Assembly: GCA_035549555.1 (NCBI GenBank)
Contig: DASZQR010000010.1
Coordinates: forward strand, 372,001 to 436,000
Direction of reading: 5' to 3'
Length of the DNA stretch: 64,000 nt
From: Patescibacteria group bacterium
Lineage (GTDB): Bacteria; Patescibacteriota; Microgenomatia; UBA8517
Position 1 is the stretch's first letter; each line of letters opens with the position of its first letter. Positions 61,433 through 64,000 of the stretch are shown one piece after another. Under the pieces are notes generated by a model. That model saw nothing but the letters and a program-made list of their open reading frames with translations, did no database searches and was not told the DNA's origin. A program made the position numbers and the translations under genes.

Positions 61433-63479
61433 AACTTCTATAATTTTTCAATAAACAAGTATTTTCAGGCAACATATTAAATTTTATAAATCTTACATTT
61501 TGCCCCACAAATGGTTCTGTAAACTTCCCTTTGTCTGGTTGTTGTTTCAAAACTGATATTGCCCAATCATCTGGTAAAACTCCAGGCAATCTCGTCCAAC
61601 TAACATTATCGTTTGAAATTTCAAAATATCCACTCGTCAAATTACTGCATTTATTTTGATTATATGTCATATCAAGTCTTGAGATTTTATATTCATCATT
61701 CAAATCAAACTTCAAACTATTTTCTGTTTTTATCACATTAACCTTTGGAACTTTTTTCTCAATCCATGGATTCTTTAAATGTGCATCGTCATTTTTCCAA
61801 ACAGTCACAACAGGCACACCATCAATTTTTTCCTGATACACTGGGTTTAGAAAAGTAGTCAAATACATATCGTAATAACTTCTTGTGTCGGTTCCTTCGT
61901 AATTTAATGTCATTGCATACTCTCCGTTGCGCAAATATCCGCTACGATTCGCGTTATCAAGATCAATATCTTGTCTTATCCAAATTCTTGGAACATTAGG
62001 AATAAGTTCATACGCATAAACCAGTTTGGAGTTTTTTGGCACATTTACATCAATCCAGTCAATTGCCTGCCTATATGCCGAACCAAAACTGTTTCCCCAT
62101 GCTGGAATATCCATCGCCTTTGCCCCAGCAAGTCCGCCAACAAGAAAATTAAAATACACATCCTCAACAGGATGTGTCCCGATAATAGGAACAAGCAAAA
62201 CTAAAAATACAACCGCCACAAACACACTCTTTACAAAAAGATTATTTCTAAACCTTCTTAATTTATTAAACAAATAACTTCCGCCAATCCCAGCAAATGC
62301 ACAAAGTGCAGGCACATATTCCATCAACTGTCTTATTCCGCCATAAATATTTGCCCCATGCCACGTAACTCTAAGTATAGGAACTAAAAACCACAACAAA
62401 AATAAAATAGAAATCTCTTTATGTTTTTTAAAATTTATAATTCCAAAAATAACTCCAGCACCAGAAAAAATTAAAACAATCGGCGGTGTGGTAGTTATTA
62501 TCCAAAAAACAGGATAATAATTTATTCCAAGTGGACCAGAAAATCTTGGATCAACAGGTCCAGTTGCAATTCCAATATCTTTATAAAATTGAATTACATT
62601 TTGCACTCTTCCAATCGGATCCGGCCAAAGATAAGGCCAAAAAACAACAAAGATTAAAATGCCAATCGCAAATGCAAAAATTGCGGCAAACAAAATCTTA
62701 AAATTAATTTTTGATAATAGCTTTTGCTTTTCAAAAATAAAATACGATAAAGTCCAAGGAACTATTACAAAAACTGCAAACAAAATATTAAATTTTGTGC
62801 CAAGGGCTAAACCAAAAAATATTCCAGAAACAAATATCCACTTCGCTTTTTTTGTTACAATCCCCTTCCATACAAAAAAAATAAAAATACTCCAATAAAC
62901 AGTCTCCGGCACATCTTTTTCCGTATTAAAATGCATTTCACTCCAAAAAAGCGGGTAAGATGCAAGTGACAAACTTGCTAACGAACCAGCAATTTTTCCG
63001 TAAACTCTAGAGACCCAATAAAATATCAGCCCAACCAAAACACTCGCAAGCAAAACTCCATAAACATGATAAGCGTCAATATCATCAATAATTCTTAGTT
63101 TCTGAAATAAAACTACATTAAATAAAGACGACAATATATCCGAAAGCGGCGGATGACCATATCCATCATTCGACATAAAATAGCTAAAGTTAAGATCACT
63201 ATTTTGATAAAGACTTCGGGTTGGGACTTTAGACAAAGGTATATCTGCATTAATAAAAAGGCTTGTAGGGTTTTGATAATACCATTGGCCCAATGTTTGC
63301 CAACCAGAAAAAAAATCCTGCAAATTAGAATAATCTTTTTTACCTGTCAAATAATAATTTAAATATGCCTGTCCTCGCGGAAGATGATTAATAACATCCC
63401 AATTAATTCCGTAATCTTTTAAAGTAAAAAGTCCAGCAATAAAAAAAATAAAAGCAAAAATAAAAGCAATTTTTTTCAT
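61410..63479 (-). CDS. GT-C glycosyltransferase (PMT-type) with discoidin-like C-terminal domain
   Basis: 689 aa. Residues 1-420 contain about 11 membrane helices. The external loop after helix 1 has LKDYGINWDVINHLPRGQAY (near 20-40), with D29 as a possible catalytic residue, and DGYGHPPLSDILSSLFNVVL (near 105-125). Residues about 585-689 form a beta-rich domain: RLDMTYNQNKCSNLTS, YFEISNDNVSWTRL and VRFIKFNMLPENT. These match the discoidin-like module of the 48636 protein. Outer-face sugar transfer is inferred. The ATG overlaps the partial GT4 stop by 4 bp (ATGA). Confidence 0.85.
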   Translation of the reverse strand: MKKIAFIFAFIFFIAGLFTLKDYGINWDVINHLPRGQAYLNYYLTGKKDYSNLQDFFSGWQTLGQWYYQNPTSLFINADIPLSKVPTRSLYQNSDLNFSYFMSNDGYGHPPLSDILSSLFNVVLFQKLRIIDDIDAYHVYGVLLASVLVGLIFYWVSRVYGKIAGSLASLSLASYPLFWSEMHFNTEKDVPETVYWSIFIFFVWKGIVTKKAKWIFVSGIFFGLALGTKFNILFAVFVIVPWTLSYFIFEKQKLLSKINFKILFAAIFAFAIGILIFVVFWPYLWPDPIGRVQNVIQFYKDIGIATGPVDPRFSGPLGINYYPVFWIITTTPPIVLIFSGAGVIFGIINFKKHKEISILFLLWFLVPILRVTWHGANIYGGIRQLMEYVPALCAFAGIGGSYLFNKLRRFRNNLFVKSVFVAVVFLVLLVPIIGTHPVEDVYFNFLVGGLAGAKAMDIPAWGNSFGSAYRQAIDWIDVNVPKNSKLVYAYELIPNVPRIWIRQDIDLDNANRSGYLRNGEYAMTLNYEGTDTRSYYDMYLTTFLNPVYQEKIDGVPVVTVWKNDDAHLKNPWIEKKVPKVNVIKTENSLKFDLNDEYKISRLDMTYNQNKCSNLTSGYFEISNDNVSWTRLPGVLPDDWAISVLKQQPDKGKFTEPFVGQNVRFIKFNMLPENTCLLKNYRSFSFYYLQ

Positions 63480-64000
63480 AACAATTCTTCTACTTTTAAT
63501 AACATTTTTTTTGTAGATTTATAAGTATCATAAATTTCTTTGGGTTTTTTGAAGTTTTTGGCAATTTTTTTCTTGAAACCTTTCCCTTTTTTTATTATTT
63601 TAAACATTTCGTCAGCCAAAGCAGTTGCATCTTCTGCAGGTGCAACAAAACCAATCTTAAAATCACTGGCAATTTTCCCCATATCCCCTACATCTGTAAC
63701 AACAATTGGCAATTTCGCATTAATTGCCTCAATCACAGTGAAGGGGGTACTTTCGCTTCTTGAGGCCATAACCAAACTGTCTGCCTGCAAAAACAGTCCG
63801 GCAACTTTTTTTCTATCATAAACCGGTCCTAGAAGCTTAAAGTTCTCATCTAGTCTATCTTTCTTAACTTTAACTTTTAAGTCCTCAAACATTGTTCCAG
63901 GTCCTGCCAGATAAACAACAAAGTTATCGACCTTTCTTCTTAATTTTTTCGTGGCTTCAAACAAAACATCAGGTCCTTTAACCGGCTCAAGTCTTCCCAC
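63476..64000 (-). CDS. Partial GT4 glycosyltransferase, C-terminal part
   Basis: 174 codons of a minus-strand GT4 gene whose start is beyond the window. The visible part is the donor-binding domain: GRLEPVKGPDVLFEATKKLR (near 2-21), VYLAGPGTMFEDLK, and the complete EX7E motif in ASRSESTPFTVIEAINAKL. The lysine-rich tail ends at GT-C gene 61410 with an ATGA overlap. The start MGRLEP is an artefact of the window edge. Donor unknown. Confidence 0.85.
   Translation of the reverse strand: MGRLEPVKGPDVLFEATKKLRRKVDNFVVYLAGPGTMFEDLKVKVKKDRLDENFKLLGPVYDRKKVAGLFLQADSLVMASRSESTPFTVIEAINAKLPIVVTDVGDMGKIASDFKIGFVAPAEDATALADEMFKIIKKGKGFKKKIAKNFKKPKEIYDTYKSTKKMLLKVEELL

Overview
The window is AT-rich, very compact, and reads with the standard bacterial code: TGA is used as a stop, for example in hsdR, the HhH gene and several glycosyltransferases. 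There are no rRNA or tRNA genes, no CRISPR array and no insertion sequence that I can see. The gene content suggests a Candidate Phyla Radiation bacterium of the Microgenomates type: a DUF4012 membrane protein, a RecO shortened to 184 aa, and a very large surface-glycan locus rich in GT-C enzymes. This placement is an inference from gene content, not a phylogenetic result.

Region 1 (1-12.1 kb) is a DNA-defence and DNA-processing island. It starts with a partial gene, a cupin and a DUF2130 nuclease-like gene whose 3' end carries a frameshift or remnant. A single membrane-protein gene on the + strand follows. Next comes a seven-gene minus-strand operon read from 11130 to 2557: hsdM, a KilA-N gene, hsdS, a zinc-binding DUF4145 gene, hsdR, a divergent HhH-GPD DNA-glycosylase-like gene, and an iron-sulfur PD-(D/E)XK (Cas4/RecB-like) nuclease. 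Gaps are 1-2 bp, with one 8-bp overlap. The last two genes are not standard parts of a type I restriction system, so this is the best candidate for an undescribed system here. A solitary beta-type DNA methyltransferase lies just outside.

Region 2 (11.2-16.6 kb) holds a small two-helix membrane protein, a phosphodiester-glycosidase family lipoprotein-like gene, recO, an unknown protein with a possible ADP-ribosyltransferase-like motif, and a DUF4012 protein.

Region 3 (16.6-64 kb, continuing off the end) is a surface polysaccharide locus, almost all on the minus strand. It encodes an initiating phosphoglycosyl transferase, a mannose-1-phosphate guanylyltransferase, ten GT2 proteins (one fused to an SDR epimerase), seven GT4 proteins (one partial), about ten GT-C-like membrane glycosyltransferases, four SAM methyltransferases, a hexapeptide acyltransferase, an FAD oxidoreductase, one Wzx-type flippase and one Wzy/WaaL-type protein. 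No Wzc, Wza or ABC transporter gene is visible. A likely scheme is that the phosphoglycosyl transferase starts a lipid-linked glycan, cytoplasmic GT2/GT4 enzymes extend it, the flippase exports it, and GT-C enzymes decorate it outside using polyprenyl-phosphate sugars made by the two DPM-like GT2s (41246 and 60497).

Two genome-wide habits stand out. First, many genes that head transcription units have a TATAAT-like hexamer only 5-7 nt before the ATG, which predicts leaderless mRNAs. Second, gene ends overlap heavily: 7 of 8 convergent pairs overlap, and two divergent pairs overlap at their starts.
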